DNA from: [Eubacterium] saphenum
GTDB taxonomy: Bacteria > Bacillota > Clostridia > Oscillospirales > Ruminococcaceae
Direction: 5' to 3'
Assembly (NCBI GenBank): GCA_004555635.1
Contig: SFHN01000075.1
Coordinates: forward strand, 1-6,478
Length of the DNA stretch: 6,478 bases
Shown piece after piece: positions 1 through 6,189 of the stretch (position 1 is its first letter; each line of letters starts with the position of its first letter). The notes under the pieces were generated by a model. The model worked only from the letters and a program-made list of their open reading frames with translations. It was not told the DNA's origin and made no database searches. A program made the translations under genes and the position numbers.

Positions 1-413
1 ACGATGTTAAGCTTGCGGATATCTGGGGCAGAAGACAGGGCTCTAAGTTCAACGGCGTTTCCTATCCCGTTCAGCGCGCTGCGGAGGCTGTTTTCACTCC
101 CGAGGGACAGGCGCAGACGAGAGAAGCTATCGCGTACTATCAGAAGAACGCGCGTATTATCGCAAGCACCTGCGACGAGCTTGGGATAAAGTACACGGGC
201 GGAATAAACTCTCCCTACATCTGGCTGAAGTGTCCCAACGGAATGGGAAGCTGGGAGTTTTTCGACTACCTGCTTAATGAAATTCAGGTTGTCGGCACGC
301 CCGGCGCGGGCTTCGGCAAGAACGGCGACGGCTGGTTCAGACTGACCGCATTCAACACGAACGAAGCGACCGCGGAGGCTATGGAGCGCCTGAAGGGTCT
401 GCTGAAGAAGTAA
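1..413 (+). CDS. dapL: LL-diaminopimelate aminotransferase, C-terminal part (5' end outside window)
   Basis: DapL is a PLP-dependent class I/II aminotransferase. It converts tetrahydrodipicolinate directly to LL-2,6-diaminopimelate with glutamate as amino donor, feeding lysine and peptidoglycan synthesis in the cytoplasm. The frame is open from base 3 and gives 136 residues to a TAA at 411-413, roughly the last third of a protein of about 400 residues. The segment follows the family closely: [17 protein letters not shown] near residues 13-29, then [17 protein letters not shown] around 60-76, [20 protein letters not shown] around 101-120, and a MERLK tail. The arginine of RLTAF is the expected substrate-carboxylate ligand of this fold. 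The PLP lysine lies upstream, outside the window. It is followed directly by an intrinsic terminator, so it probably ends its transcript. Identity is very secure; only the start is missing. Confidence 0.96.
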   Translation, partial: DVKLADIWGRRQGSKFNGVSYPVQRAAEAVFTPEGQAQTREAIAYYQKNARIIASTCDELGIKYTGGINSPYIWLKCPNGMGSWEFFDYLLNEIQVVGTPGAGFGKNGDGWFRLTAFNTNEATAEAMERLKGLLKK

Positions 414-426
414 ATGAAACGTATTG

Positions 427-455
427 CGGCGGGGGGCAAAAGCTCCCGCCGTTTT
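427..455 (+). terminator. Rho-independent terminator after dapL
   Basis: A GC-rich stem pairs 427-435 with 443-451 (eight Watson-Crick pairs plus one G-U) around a small A-rich loop. It is followed at once by TTTT and then a T-rich stretch (GATTTT). It lies 13 nt after the dapL stop codon, the expected place for an intrinsic terminator. Confidence 0.85.
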
Positions 456-465
456 GATTTTGCTT

Positions 466-564
466 GCGATTTGTGAGGATACCTACGCCCTTTCCCTCAA
501 ACCTCGCTGAATAATCCAACAATTGCCTGCCCATACTAGCTACAACAAATTTTTGCGGCGAGGT
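466..564 (+). promoter_or_regulatory. clpC leader with competing inverted repeats over the ribosome binding site
   Basis: Three short segments in the leader can pair in two mutually exclusive ways. Segment A (466-478) pairs imperfectly with segment B (495-507), 10 of 13 positions. Segment B, extended to 501-508, is also complementary to 557-564 (seven Watson-Crick pairs plus one G-U), which contains the GAGGT of the clpC ribosome binding site. This is the geometry of an anti-anti-SD / anti-SD / SD switch. I see no clear promoter that would place A inside the transcript, and no CtsR (GGTCAAA direct repeat) or CIRCE (TTAGCACTC) operator. In GC-rich DNA a 7-8 bp match can also arise by chance. 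Confidence 0.25.
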
Positions 565-566
565 GG
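560..566 (+). promoter_or_regulatory. Ribosome binding site that fixes the clpC start
   Basis: GAGGTGG lies 5 nt before the ATG at 572. The in-frame GTG at 563 falls inside this Shine-Dalgarno sequence and so cannot be the start it serves. This favours ATG 572 (protein beginning MFSFGG) over the longer reading. Confidence 0.75.
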
Positions 567-571
567 TTTTG

Positions 572-2953
572 ATGTTTTCTTTCGGGGGAACTCCCGGTTT
601 TTCGGCAGAGGGAAGCGCGGCGCTTGACGGAGCGATAAGCGTTGCGGAGTGTATGGGACACGCGTTTGTCGGCAGCGAACATTTGCTGTGCGCGATTTCG
701 CGCGAGGGCAGCGGCGCGGCAAGCGTTATTCTCTCTCGGCAGAGGATTTCACAGCGCGATTTGCTGATACGCCTGAAGGCGCGGCGGGGGCTTGGCAAGC
801 AGGTTAAGCTGTCGGAAAGCAGCTTCTCGCCACGGCTGAAACGGCTGCTTACTTCTTCCAGGCAGATTGCGGCGGGGCGCGGCGAAGCGGCAACCGGCAC
901 GGAGCATTTCCTTATGGCAATTCTCTACGAGAAAAGCTGCACCGCGTATTCGATAATCGCGGAATACGGCGCGGGAATGCCCGAGCGGCTATGCGCGGAT
1001 ATTTCCTCGCGGGCGGTCGGAGAAGCGGGCGAGCCGAAGCCCTATGACGGCGCACGCTTTGCGGAAGCGCCAAAGCCTGCTTCGGGAAGAAAAAACGAGC
1101 TGCCCGCGCTGTCGAAATACGGCAGGGACATTACCGCCGCCGCACGGAGCGGAAAGCTGTCGCCCGTTATCGGAAGAAGCGCCGAAACGGAGCGTATGGT
1201 GCAGATTTTGCTGCGGAAAACCAAGAACAACCCCTGCCTTATCGGCGAAGCGGGCGTCGGAAAAACTGCCGTTGCGGAGGGGCTTGCGCAGCGGATTGTT
1301 TCGGGGAATGTCCCCGCAGAGCTGCTTGACAAGCGGATTTTCGCGCTTGAGCTGTCGGCAATGCTTGCGGGCGCAAAGTACCGCGGCGACTTTGAGGACA
1401 GGCTGAAATCCGTGATTGACGAGGCGATGTCCCACCGCGAGATTATCCTGTTCATCGATGAGATTCATATGATTGTCGGCACGGGCGCGGCGGAGGGCGC
1501 AATCGATGCGGCAAGCATTCTGAAGCCGCCGCTGGCGCGCGGGGAAATCTGCTTAATCGGCGCGACAACCACCGACGAGTACCGCAGGTTTATCGAAAAG
1601 GACAGCGCTTTGGAGCGGCGCTTTCAGCCCGTTTTCGTGGAGCAGCCCGACGAGCGGCAGACGCTTGAAATCCTGCGCGGCATACGCGCGGGCTTGGAGG
1701 AGCACCACCGCGCTGTGATAACCGACGGCGCTTTGTCCGCGGCGGTAAGGCTTTCGCAGCGCTATCTGTGCGACAGAAGGCTTCCCGACAAGGCAATCGA
1801 CCTTATCGACGAGGCGGCGGCGCGCGCCCGCACAACGCGCTCTCCGAGTGCTGCGGGGCTTCGCTCGCTGATTGCGAAAAAGGACTACGTTTCCGCCGCG
1901 CGGCTCGCGCAGAACTCCCGCGGCGACAGCCGCACGCTTGTTGACGAGGAGGACGTTGCGCAGGCGGTTTCCGCAGTCACGGGGATACCCGCCGCGCGGC
2001 TTTCCGAGGACGAGTGCAGGGGGCTTCGCGACCTGTCCGAGCGGCTTCGCGAGCGCGTTATCGGTCAGGACAGCGCGGTGGAGCTTGTCGCGGCGGCGAT
2101 ACGGCGCGGCAGGACGGGGCTGAAGGACCCTGCCCGCCCGACAGGCTCTTTTCTGTTCCTCGGGCAGACGGGAGTCGGCAAAACGGAGCTGTCGCGGGCG
2201 GTTGCCGAGATTGTCTACGGGGACGAAAAGCGGCTGCTGCGTTTCGATATGTCGGAGTATACCGAAAAGCACTCGATAAGCCGTCTTATCGGCTCGCCGC
2301 CCGGCTATGTCGGCTACGGTGAGGAGGGGCAGCTTGTAAAGAAGGTGCGCAGCGCGCCCTATTCCGTCGTGCTTTTTGACGAGGTGGAAAAGGCGCACCC
2401 CGAGGTGCTTAATCTGCTGCTGCAAATCCTCGAGGACGGCAGGCTCACCGCTTCGGACGGCAGGACGGCGGACTTCAGAAACACAGTGGTTATTATGACG
2501 GGAAACATCGGCGCGGAGGAGCTTTCAAAGCGCGCTCTTGGCTTCGGCACGGAAAAACGCGGCAGCGGCGATGTTATGGCGGCGCTTAAAAAGCAGTTCC
2601 GCCCCGAGCTTATAAACCGTATCGACAGCGTTGTCGTGTTTGAGCGGCTCAGCGAAAACGCGCTGTCAAGAATATGCGCGCTTATGCTGAAAAAGGTGTC
2701 CGAGCGCGCCGCGGCGAGGGGGATAGAGCTGCGCTTTTCGGACGAGGCGGTGCGCAGGCTTTGCTCCGAGGCAAACTGCGAGGATATGGGCGCGCGCCCG
2801 CTGCGGCGGCTTATCACCGAGAAGATAGAGGATATGCTGTCGCGCTCGATAATTTCGGGAGAGCTTTACGACGGGAGCTGTGCGGTTGTGAGTGCGGACA
2901 GCGAGCGCTTTTTCGTAACGCTTACCCCAAAGGAACAAATGGCGGGGAAATAG
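572..2953 (+). CDS. clpC: ATP-dependent Clp protease ATP-binding subunit ClpC (Hsp100), short middle domain
   Basis: ClpC is a hexameric AAA+ unfoldase that threads substrates into ClpP. The 793 residues show, in order: an N-domain with two Clp_N repeats carrying GSEH (34-37) and GTEH (109-112); D1 with Walker A GEAGVGKT (225-232), pore loop KYRGDFED (269-276), Walker B ILFIDE (292-297), sensor GATTTDEY (330-337) and arginine fingers ERR (348-350); a shortened UVR-like middle segment (about 418-456); and D2 with Walker A GQTGVGKT (531-538), pore loop GYVGYGEEG (578-586), Walker B VVLFDE (599-604), an LGF ClpP-docking tripeptide (656-658), arginine finger R683 and sensor-2 GAR (740-742). All ATPase residues are present, so it should be active. 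The docking loop excludes ClpB, and the absence of an N-terminal zinc finger argues against ClpE. It stands alone, with no ctsR-mcsA-mcsB beside it, and ends in a strong terminator. Confidence 0.92.
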   Translation: MFSFGGTPGFSAEGSAALDGAISVAECMGHAFVGSEHLLCAISREGSGAASVILSRQRISQRDLLIRLKARRGLGKQVKLSESSFSPRLKRLLTSSRQIAAGRGEAATGTEHFLMAILYEKSCTAYSIIAEYGAGMPERLCADISSRAVGEAGEPKPYDGARFAEAPKPASGRKNELPALSKYGRDITAAARSGKLSPVIGRSAETERMVQILLRKTKNNPCLIGEAGVGKTAVAEGLAQRIVSGNVPAELLDKRIFALELSAMLAGAKYRGDFEDRLKSVIDEAMSHREIILFIDEIHMIVGTGAAEGAIDAASILKPPLARGEICLIGATTTDEYRRFIEKDSALERRFQPVFVEQPDERQTLEILRGIRAGLEEHHRAVITDGALSAAVRLSQRYLCDRRLPDKAIDLIDEAAARARTTRSPSAAGLRSLIAKKDYVSAARLAQNSRGDSRTLVDEEDVAQAVSAVTGIPAARLSEDECRGLRDLSERLRERVIGQDSAVELVAAAIRRGRTGLKDPARPTGSFLFLGQTGVGKTELSRAVAEIVYGDEKRLLRFDMSEYTEKHSISRLIGSPPGYVGYGEEGQLVKKVRSAPYSVVLFDEVEKAHPEVLNLLLQILEDGRLTASDGRTADFRNTVVIMTGNIGAEELSKRALGFGTEKRGSGDVMAALKKQFRPELINRIDSVVVFERLSENALSRICALMLKKVSERAAARGIELRFSDEAVRRLCSEANCEDMGARPLRRLITEKIEDMLSRSIISGELYDGSCAVVSADSERFFVTLTPKEQMAGK

Positions 2954-2954
2954 T

Positions 2955-2992
2955 AAACGCCCGATGCAGGGAGTTCTGCGTCGGGCGTTTTT
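2955..2992. terminator. Strong terminator between convergent clpC and the glycosylase gene
   Basis: A 15-bp stem pairs 2955-2969 with 2976-2990 (one G-T pair), with a 6-nt loop GGAGTT and a T-run at 2988-2992. It starts one base after the clpC stop codon, and its 3' edge touches the stop codon of the minus-strand glycosylase gene. On the minus strand the stem is followed by TTTACTATTT, a weaker T-tract. It should stop clpC transcription efficiently and may also serve the leftward operon. Confidence 0.9.
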
Positions 2993-3486
2993 CATAGAAA
3001 GCTTTTGATGACCGCATACTTTTCGAGCAGCATTTCATCGGACACGGCGCGGTTTGCGGGGCTTGTTGACGGCAGGCAGACAGCGGGTATGCCGTTCGGG
3101 AAAAACCGCTCGTAGAGCGCCTGCGCCTTTTTCCCCGTGGTGAAAACAGCGCGGATTTCGGCGCTTTGAAAAACCTCGTCAAGCGCATTCGGCACGGCGT
3201 TTTTTATTGAGCTGTCCGAAGCACCGCAGATGTCGCAGGAAGCAAGCACGTCCCACAGCGCAATTCCGTGTTTCAGGCACAGCTTTCGCCTGCCGCTTAT
3301 GCTGTCGGGAAGCGGCTCGCCGAGCACCGCGCACAGCGTTTTCCAAAAGCGGTTTTGCGGGTGCATATAGTAAAACCCCGCCTCGCGCGACTTCGGCGAC
3401 GGCATTGTCCCGAGAATAAGCACGCGGCTTTTCTCGTCGAAAACGGGAGCAAGCTCGTGCAGAACCCGCGTTGTATCAGAACTCAT
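2992..3486 (-). CDS. DNA-deoxyinosine (hypoxanthine) glycosylase, UDG superfamily family 6-like
   Basis: This 164-residue protein matches the small hypoxanthine-DNA glycosylases of the uracil-DNA glycosylase superfamily, which excise deaminated bases, chiefly hypoxanthine from deaminated adenine, to start base excision repair. Visible motifs are LILGTMPSPKSREAGFYY (23-40), HPQNRFW (42-48), ALWDV (76-80), SIKNAVPN (93-100), VFTTGKKA (114-121) and LPSTSPAN (138-145). Asn45 in HPQNRFW is the probable catalytic asparagine, though I assign it from memory of the family. The ATG at 3486 is chosen because it leaves the short N-terminus usual for the family. The longer reading from 3540 would only add residues encoded inside the Dabb gene. 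The start overlaps the end of the Dabb gene by 11 nt and has no visible Shine-Dalgarno, suggesting translational coupling. It is the last gene of the operon. Confidence 0.88.
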   Translation of the reverse strand: MSSDTTRVLHELAPVFDEKSRVLILGTMPSPKSREAGFYYMHPQNRFWKTLCAVLGEPLPDSISGRRKLCLKHGIALWDVLASCDICGASDSSIKNAVPNALDEVFQSAEIRAVFTTGKKAQALYERFFPNGIPAVCLPSTSPANRAVSDEMLLEKYAVIKSFL

Positions 3487-3763
3487 AGTCGCAGCTTGCG
3501 GAAACGGTGCGTATCTGCTTGCAGAAGTCGGAAACCGCAACGTGAAGCGGGTTTACGCTGTACGCGCGCAGCGCTTTCATACTGTCAAACTCGCTTACAA
3601 GCACCGCGTCAAAGCTGCGCTCACTTGGGTTGATGTTAATCCCGACCTCCATTGCGCGGATTTCGGGAATCTGCTCTTTCAGCGCAAGCAGCCGCTCCCT
3701 GAACAGCAGCATATTGTCGTACTCGCCCTCTTTGAACTTCCACATAACTATGTGCTTTATCAT
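3476..3763 (-). CDS. Dabb (stress-responsive alpha-beta barrel) domain protein
   Basis: This is a 95-residue single-domain Dabb protein. It begins with the hallmark MIKHIVMWKFKE and carries the family's central YxxxPxH pattern (Tyr68, Pro72, His74), followed by a C-terminal strand ending CDYEF. Dabb domains are dimeric ferredoxin-like barrels. Plant members are stress-induced and some relatives are enzymes, but bacterial members mostly lack a defined reaction, so no substrate is assigned. The start is well supported by a GGAGGAG Shine-Dalgarno about 6 nt upstream. The gene starts 14 nt after the nitroreductase stop codon and overlaps the glycosylase start by 11 nt, placing it firmly inside the operon. 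Family call is confident; function is unknown. Confidence 0.88.
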   Translation of the reverse strand: MIKHIVMWKFKEGEYDNMLLFRERLLALKEQIPEIRAMEVGININPSERSFDAVLVSEFDSMKALRAYSVNPLHVAVSDFCKQIRTVSASCDYEF

Positions 3764-3777
3764 ATGTATCTCCTCCG

Positions 3778-4293
3778 TTATATTTTGTAAACGTAATTGC
3801 TCTTTCGCGGCGCGGCGGGTTTAGGCTCTGCGGCGGCGTAGCCGATTACGCAGTTTCCGATACCCTCGTAGTCGCCCGTTATGCCGAGCTTTTCCAGAAG
3901 CGCCTTTCCCTCGGGGCGCTCAAAGGTTTCCTTTGCGCGGTGAATCCAGCAGCTTGAAAGCCCCTCGGCGAATGCCGCGTTCATCAGATTGCCCATAACA
4001 AGCGTGCCGTCGTAAAGGTATGTCGGGCGGCTTTTGTCCGCCAGAACCGTCAGCACAACGGGCGCGCCGTAAAACGGGTCGCTGTCGGTGCCCATAATCT
4101 GCGCGTTTACTCTTGAGAGCATATCACGCGTTTCCTTGTCGGTTATCGCAAGGATAATCGGCGACTGCCTGCCCATTCCCGTCGCGGCAAATGTCCCCGC
4201 GGTTATAATGCGTTCCAGCTTTTCCGCGGGCGGCATTTCGCCCGTAAACGCTCTTACGCTTCTTCGGTTAATCATAGCTGTTATCGCGTCCAT
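3778..4293 (-). CDS. Nitroreductase-family FMN oxidoreductase (small)
   Basis: This 171-residue protein has the pattern of the nitroreductase fold, whose members are usually FMN-binding dimers that reduce nitro compounds, quinones or flavins with NAD(P)H. The opening MDAITAMINRRSVRAF includes the RRS (10-12) phosphate-contacting segment. SP (44-45) sits where the flavin-contacting loop is expected. The D95/MGNLMNAAFAEGLSSCWI stretch (95-117) matches the conserved central helix and strand, and GY (151-152) plus a basic PRK tail (162-164) close the protein. It is short for the family, as are many clostridial members. AGGAGG lies about 6 nt before the ATG and overlaps the end of the hydrolase gene; the gap between the two genes is 10 nt. 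The physiological substrate cannot be read from sequence. Family call is strong, specific activity unknown. Confidence 0.9.
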   Translation of the reverse strand: MDAITAMINRRSVRAFTGEMPPAEKLERIITAGTFAATGMGRQSPIILAITDKETRDMLSRVNAQIMGTDSDPFYGAPVVLTVLADKSRPTYLYDGTLVMGNLMNAAFAEGLSSCWIHRAKETFERPEGKALLEKLGITGDYEGIGNCVIGYAAAEPKPAAPRKSNYVYKI

Positions 4294-4303
4294 TTTTGTC
4301 CTC

Positions 4304-5221
4304 CTAGATACGTTTTATTAAGAACTCCAGAATGTCCTCCATTACTTCCTGCTTGTTCAGTTCCGCAAGCAGCATATGCCGCGCCTCGGGATAAATCCGA
4401 ACAGACGCGTCGCAGCCGTGCTTCAGATAGTCGATACACGCCGCGCGCGGACCGTGACCATATTCGCCCACGGGGTCCATTCCGCCGCCTAACAGCAGTA
4501 TCGGCACATTTGTCGGCGTTGCGGTGAAAACGCTCTCGCTGTTTGCGCACATAAGCGCGTTAAGCATATCGCGGTAGCCCGCCAGCGTAAAGATGAAGTT
4601 GCAGCGCGGGTCGGTGTTAAAGCGGTCAACCGCCTCCTCGTCGCGCGAGAGCCAGTCGTATCGTGTTCGGCGGTTTTTGTACCGAAGGTTAAACACTCCG
4701 AGCGCCGTTTTTGTGACATTCCTGTGGCGGTAGTGTCCGCCGTATTTCTTCACCAGCCCGTCAACGGTGCTGCGAAGCGGAACCTGCCCCAGCACTCCTC
4801 CCGCCGTGCCCGCAAAAATCGCGCCGCGCCATTCGTCGGGGTATTTCGCGAGGTAAATCCGCCCGAGAAAGCTGCCCATACTGTGCGCGAAAAGAAAGTG
4901 CGGGATATCGGGGAAAAGCCGCGCGCAAATCATCTTCATTCGGTGCAAATCGCGCACCATATGAATGTACCCCTTGTCATAGCCGAAGTAGCCGAGCATT
5001 GCCTCTCCTATCACCGAGCCGCCGTGACCGATGTGGTCGTTTCCGCAAAGCGCGATGTCGTTTTCGCACAGAAACCGCGCAAACTCCTCGTACATCTCGA
5101 CGTACTCGCACATTCCGTGGGAGAGCATAACAGCCGCCTTTGGCTTTTCGGGGGAGTAGGCGTAAAACCTTATGTCGCACAGCCCCGCTGCGCCGGGGAA
5201 GCTGCCGGTTATCTTCTTCAT
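4304..5221 (-). CDS. Alpha/beta hydrolase, lysophospholipase / monoacylglycerol lipase type
   Basis: A 305-residue serine hydrolase of the Hydrolase_4 (serine aminopeptidase S33-like) group, which includes lysophospholipases and monoglyceride lipases. The oxyanion-hole region is MLSHGMCEY (32-40). The nucleophile elbow is AHSMGS, with Ser114 as nucleophile and alanine in place of the usual first glycine. The acid is probably Asp249 in GGGMDPVG and the base His282 in EARHMLLAE. The lid segment WLSRDEEAVDRF (190-201) followed by DPRCNFIFT (204-212) is typical of this lipase-like subgroup. No signal peptide or membrane segment is seen, so it is cytoplasmic. AAGGAG lies 5 nt before the ATG. It follows trmB by 27 nt and precedes the nitroreductase by 10 nt. 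The substrate is probably a lysolipid or monoacylglycerol, by family only. Confidence 0.9.
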   Translation of the reverse strand: MKKITGSFPGAAGLCDIRFYAYSPEKPKAAVMLSHGMCEYVEMYEEFARFLCENDIALCGNDHIGHGGSVIGEAMLGYFGYDKGYIHMVRDLHRMKMICARLFPDIPHFLFAHSMGSFLGRIYLAKYPDEWRGAIFAGTAGGVLGQVPLRSTVDGLVKKYGGHYRHRNVTKTALGVFNLRYKNRRTRYDWLSRDEEAVDRFNTDPRCNFIFTLAGYRDMLNALMCANSESVFTATPTNVPILLLGGGMDPVGEYGHGPRAACIDYLKHGCDASVRIYPEARHMLLAELNKQEVMEDILEFLIKRI

Positions 5222-5240
5222 AAACGCTCCTTATGCGGTG

Positions 5241-5261
5241 CGCCGAGGTCAGCGCTCGGCG
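5241..5261 (-). other. Perfect 7-bp hairpin spanning the trmB stop codon
   Basis: CGCCGAG (5241-5247) and CTCGGCG (5255-5261) form a perfect inverted repeat with a 7-nt loop that holds the trmB TGA (5249-5251). There is no T-run after it in either direction, so it is not an intrinsic terminator. It sits just upstream of the hydrolase ribosome binding site and could slow readthrough, protect an RNA end or mark a processing site. It may also be a chance result of GC-rich coding sequence. Confidence 0.45.
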
Positions 5262-5929
5262 GGGTTAATCGCTTCTATCCGATAGATAGGCATACCCATA
5301 TCGGTGAAGCGCTTCTCGTATTCCGTCATAATGTTCCCCTCGAAGCCGCTGTTATGTAAGTCCACCGACACGTTTTTCATGGCGAAGCCGTTTTGCGAAA
5401 AGTGCTCGACCGAGAACTCGAAAAGTCGCCTGTTGTCGGTCTTTTGGTGGATTTCCGCGCCCTCTTTCAGCACGATGTTGTATATCTTCAGAAAGCGCGT
5501 GTGGGTCAGCCTGTGGCGGGCGTAGGTTTCCTTCGGAAAAGGGCAGGAGAAGTTAAGGTAGAGCCTGTCAACGGAGTGCGGGCGAAACAGGTGGTCGAGA
5601 TACTCCGCCTGACCAAGACAAAAGCGCACATTCGGAAGCTTCAGCTCCTTCAGCTTTTCCATTCCCGTTATCAGAACGTTAGGCGTTTTTTCGATGGCAA
5701 CGTAGTTGATGTCGGGGTTCTGCCTTGCGATTTCAAGCACAAAGCCGCCCTTGCCGCAGCCGATTTCAAGGTGCGTCGGGTTATTGTTTCCGAACACCTT
5801 TTGGCTGTCGTAGAAAAGGCTGTCGTCGAGCGGGTCGTTTGCGTGCTCGTTCTGATTCTGCATATAGAGCATAACATCCGAGCAGGCGGCAATGCGCTCC
5901 TCGAGGTTGTGCTTTTTTCTCATTCTCAT
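5249..5929 (-). CDS. trmB: tRNA (guanine-N7-)-methyltransferase TrmB
   Basis: TrmB is a SAM-dependent Rossmann methyltransferase that forms m7G at position 46 in the tRNA variable loop. The 226 residues fit the usual family length. Motifs: SAM-binding LEIGCGKGGF (54-63), the IEK acidic region after the second strand (79-81), LYLNFSCPFPK (123-133), ARHRLTHTRFL (137-147), QKTDN (162-166) and the C-terminal TEYEKRF (202-208). The usual SDPWPK catalytic segment reads SCPFPK here, so the common aspartate is cysteine. ATG 5929 is preferred because GAGG lies 9 nt upstream. A second ATG at 5923 is six bases further in, and the open frame back to 6097 runs through the promoter and is not coding. It is the first gene of the leftward operon, with a promoter at 5991-6019. 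Confidence 0.94.
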   Translation of the reverse strand: MRMRKKHNLEERIAACSDVMLYMQNQNEHANDPLDDSLFYDSQKVFGNNNPTHLEIGCGKGGFVLEIARQNPDINYVAIEKTPNVLITGMEKLKELKLPNVRFCLGQAEYLDHLFRPHSVDRLYLNFSCPFPKETYARHRLTHTRFLKIYNIVLKEGAEIHQKTDNRRLFEFSVEHFSQNGFAMKNVSVDLHNSGFEGNIMTEYEKRFTDMGMPIYRIEAINPAER

Positions 5930-5938
5930 CGGGAAATA

Positions 5939-5942
5939 CCTC
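5939..5942 (-). promoter_or_regulatory. Ribosome binding site that fixes the trmB start
   Basis: GAGG (minus strand, within AACGAGGTATT) lies 9 nt before ATG 5929. It would be 15 nt from the alternative ATG at 5923, so the first ATG is favoured. Confidence 0.6.
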
Positions 5943-5956
5943 GTTATATTTGATGT

Positions 5957-5982
5957 GCGGCGCAAAGCATTTATGCCGCCGC
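5957..5982 (-). other. Hairpin in the trmB operon leader
   Basis: GCGGCG (5957-5962) is complementary to CGCCGC (5977-5982), and a smaller inner GCAT/ATGC pairing lies between them. It falls in the roughly 55-nt untranslated leader between the trmB promoter and its ribosome binding site. No U-tract follows, so it is not a terminator. It may stabilise the operon mRNA, but no known riboswitch class fits its size. Confidence 0.4.
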
Positions 5983-5990
5983 TAACACTT

Positions 5991-6019
5991 AATTTAACAT
6001 ATTTTTTCCCCGTTGTCAA
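5991..6019 (-). promoter_or_regulatory. Sigma-A promoter of the trmB operon
   Basis: On the minus strand a perfect TTGACA -35 box (6014-6019) is followed after 17 nt by TAAATT (5991-5996), a 4 of 6 match to TATAAT. The spacer is A-rich. Transcription would start near 5985, giving a leader of about 55 nt before trmB. The four genes behind trmB have no comparable promoter visible in their short gaps, so this probably drives the whole cluster. Confidence 0.75.
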
Positions 6020-6020
6020 G

Positions 6021-6068
6021 AAAAACGGAAAATCCGCCGTAATGTCCCACCCGACAAAAGGCGGAATT
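6021..6068 (-). terminator. Possible minus-strand terminator upstream of the trmB promoter
   Basis: TCCGCC (6033-6038) pairs with GGCGGA (6060-6065), extendable by two A-T pairs across a bulge, around a 21-nt loop. On the minus strand this stem is followed by TTTT, CCG and TTTTT (6021-6032), directly before the TTGACA of the trmB promoter. It could end a minus-strand transcript, perhaps a small RNA, arriving from the right. The loop is long and the T-tract is interrupted, so confidence is low. Confidence 0.28.
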
Positions 6069-6129
6069 GCGAGCCGAGGCACTCCATAACTTCCCATTTA
6101 TCGAGCGCCTGGTCCGCGTGTGACAGCCC

Positions 6130-6189
6130 GAGCCAAGAAGGCTCATTCAGCCGGATTGCCTGCCGAGGCTCTCGGCAACTTTCGATTTT
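6130..6189. other. Structured GC-rich intergenic element between divergent promoters
   Basis: The stretch 5930-6285 holds no convincing gene. Apart from the trmB leader and promoter and the rightward promoter, its middle (about 6060-6190) is GC-rich with compact inverted repeats. GAGCC-AAGAA-GGCTC (6130-6144) is a 5-bp stem. TGCCGAG-GCT-CTCGGCA (6161-6177) is a 7-bp perfect stem with a triloop, followed on the plus strand by a T-rich run (6178-6189). It may be a structured non-coding RNA, a weak terminator or a dispersed repeat unit. I do not recognise it as a known RNA family. A 60-codon minus-strand GTG frame through it (6016-6198) has no separate ribosome binding site and is not called. 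Confidence 0.35.

Noticed and set aside
414..571. CtsR or CIRCE operator, or a clear sigma-A promoter, in front of clpC
   Set aside because: No GGTCAAA direct repeat and no TTAGCACTC inverted repeat is present. Candidate -35/-10 pairs (such as TTGCCT at 523) have poor partners or would start transcription at the ribosome binding site.
563..571. GTG 563 as the clpC start
   Set aside because: It overlaps the Shine-Dalgarno GAGGTGG, which is ideally spaced for ATG 572, and the extra residues (MVL) do not belong to the ClpC N-terminus.
379..900. Minus-strand open frame of 173 codons across the dapL end, terminator and clpC start
   Set aside because: It crosses the dapL terminator and overlaps two real genes; the composition is that of a shadow frame.
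1553..2425. Long minus-strand open frame (290 codons) inside clpC
   Set aside because: It lies entirely opposite clpC, a full-length gene with all expected motifs. The translation is Arg/Pro/Ala-rich with no recognisable domain, as expected for an antisense shadow in GC-rich DNA.
4724..5359. Plus-strand open frame of 211 codons opposite the hydrolase and the end of trmB
   Set aside because: It is antisense to two well-supported genes, has no ribosome binding site and no domain pattern.
6033..6060. T-box-like string (minus strand GGGTGGGAC) upstream of trmB
   Set aside because: It superficially resembles the T-box GGGTGGNACCGCG motif. It lacks the ACCGCG continuation and any specifier or AGTA loops, and lies upstream of the trmB promoter.
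5930..6097. N-terminal extension of TrmB back to 6097
   Set aside because: The extension would cover the TTGACA promoter and the leader hairpin, and TrmB proteins normally begin near the MRMRKK segment.
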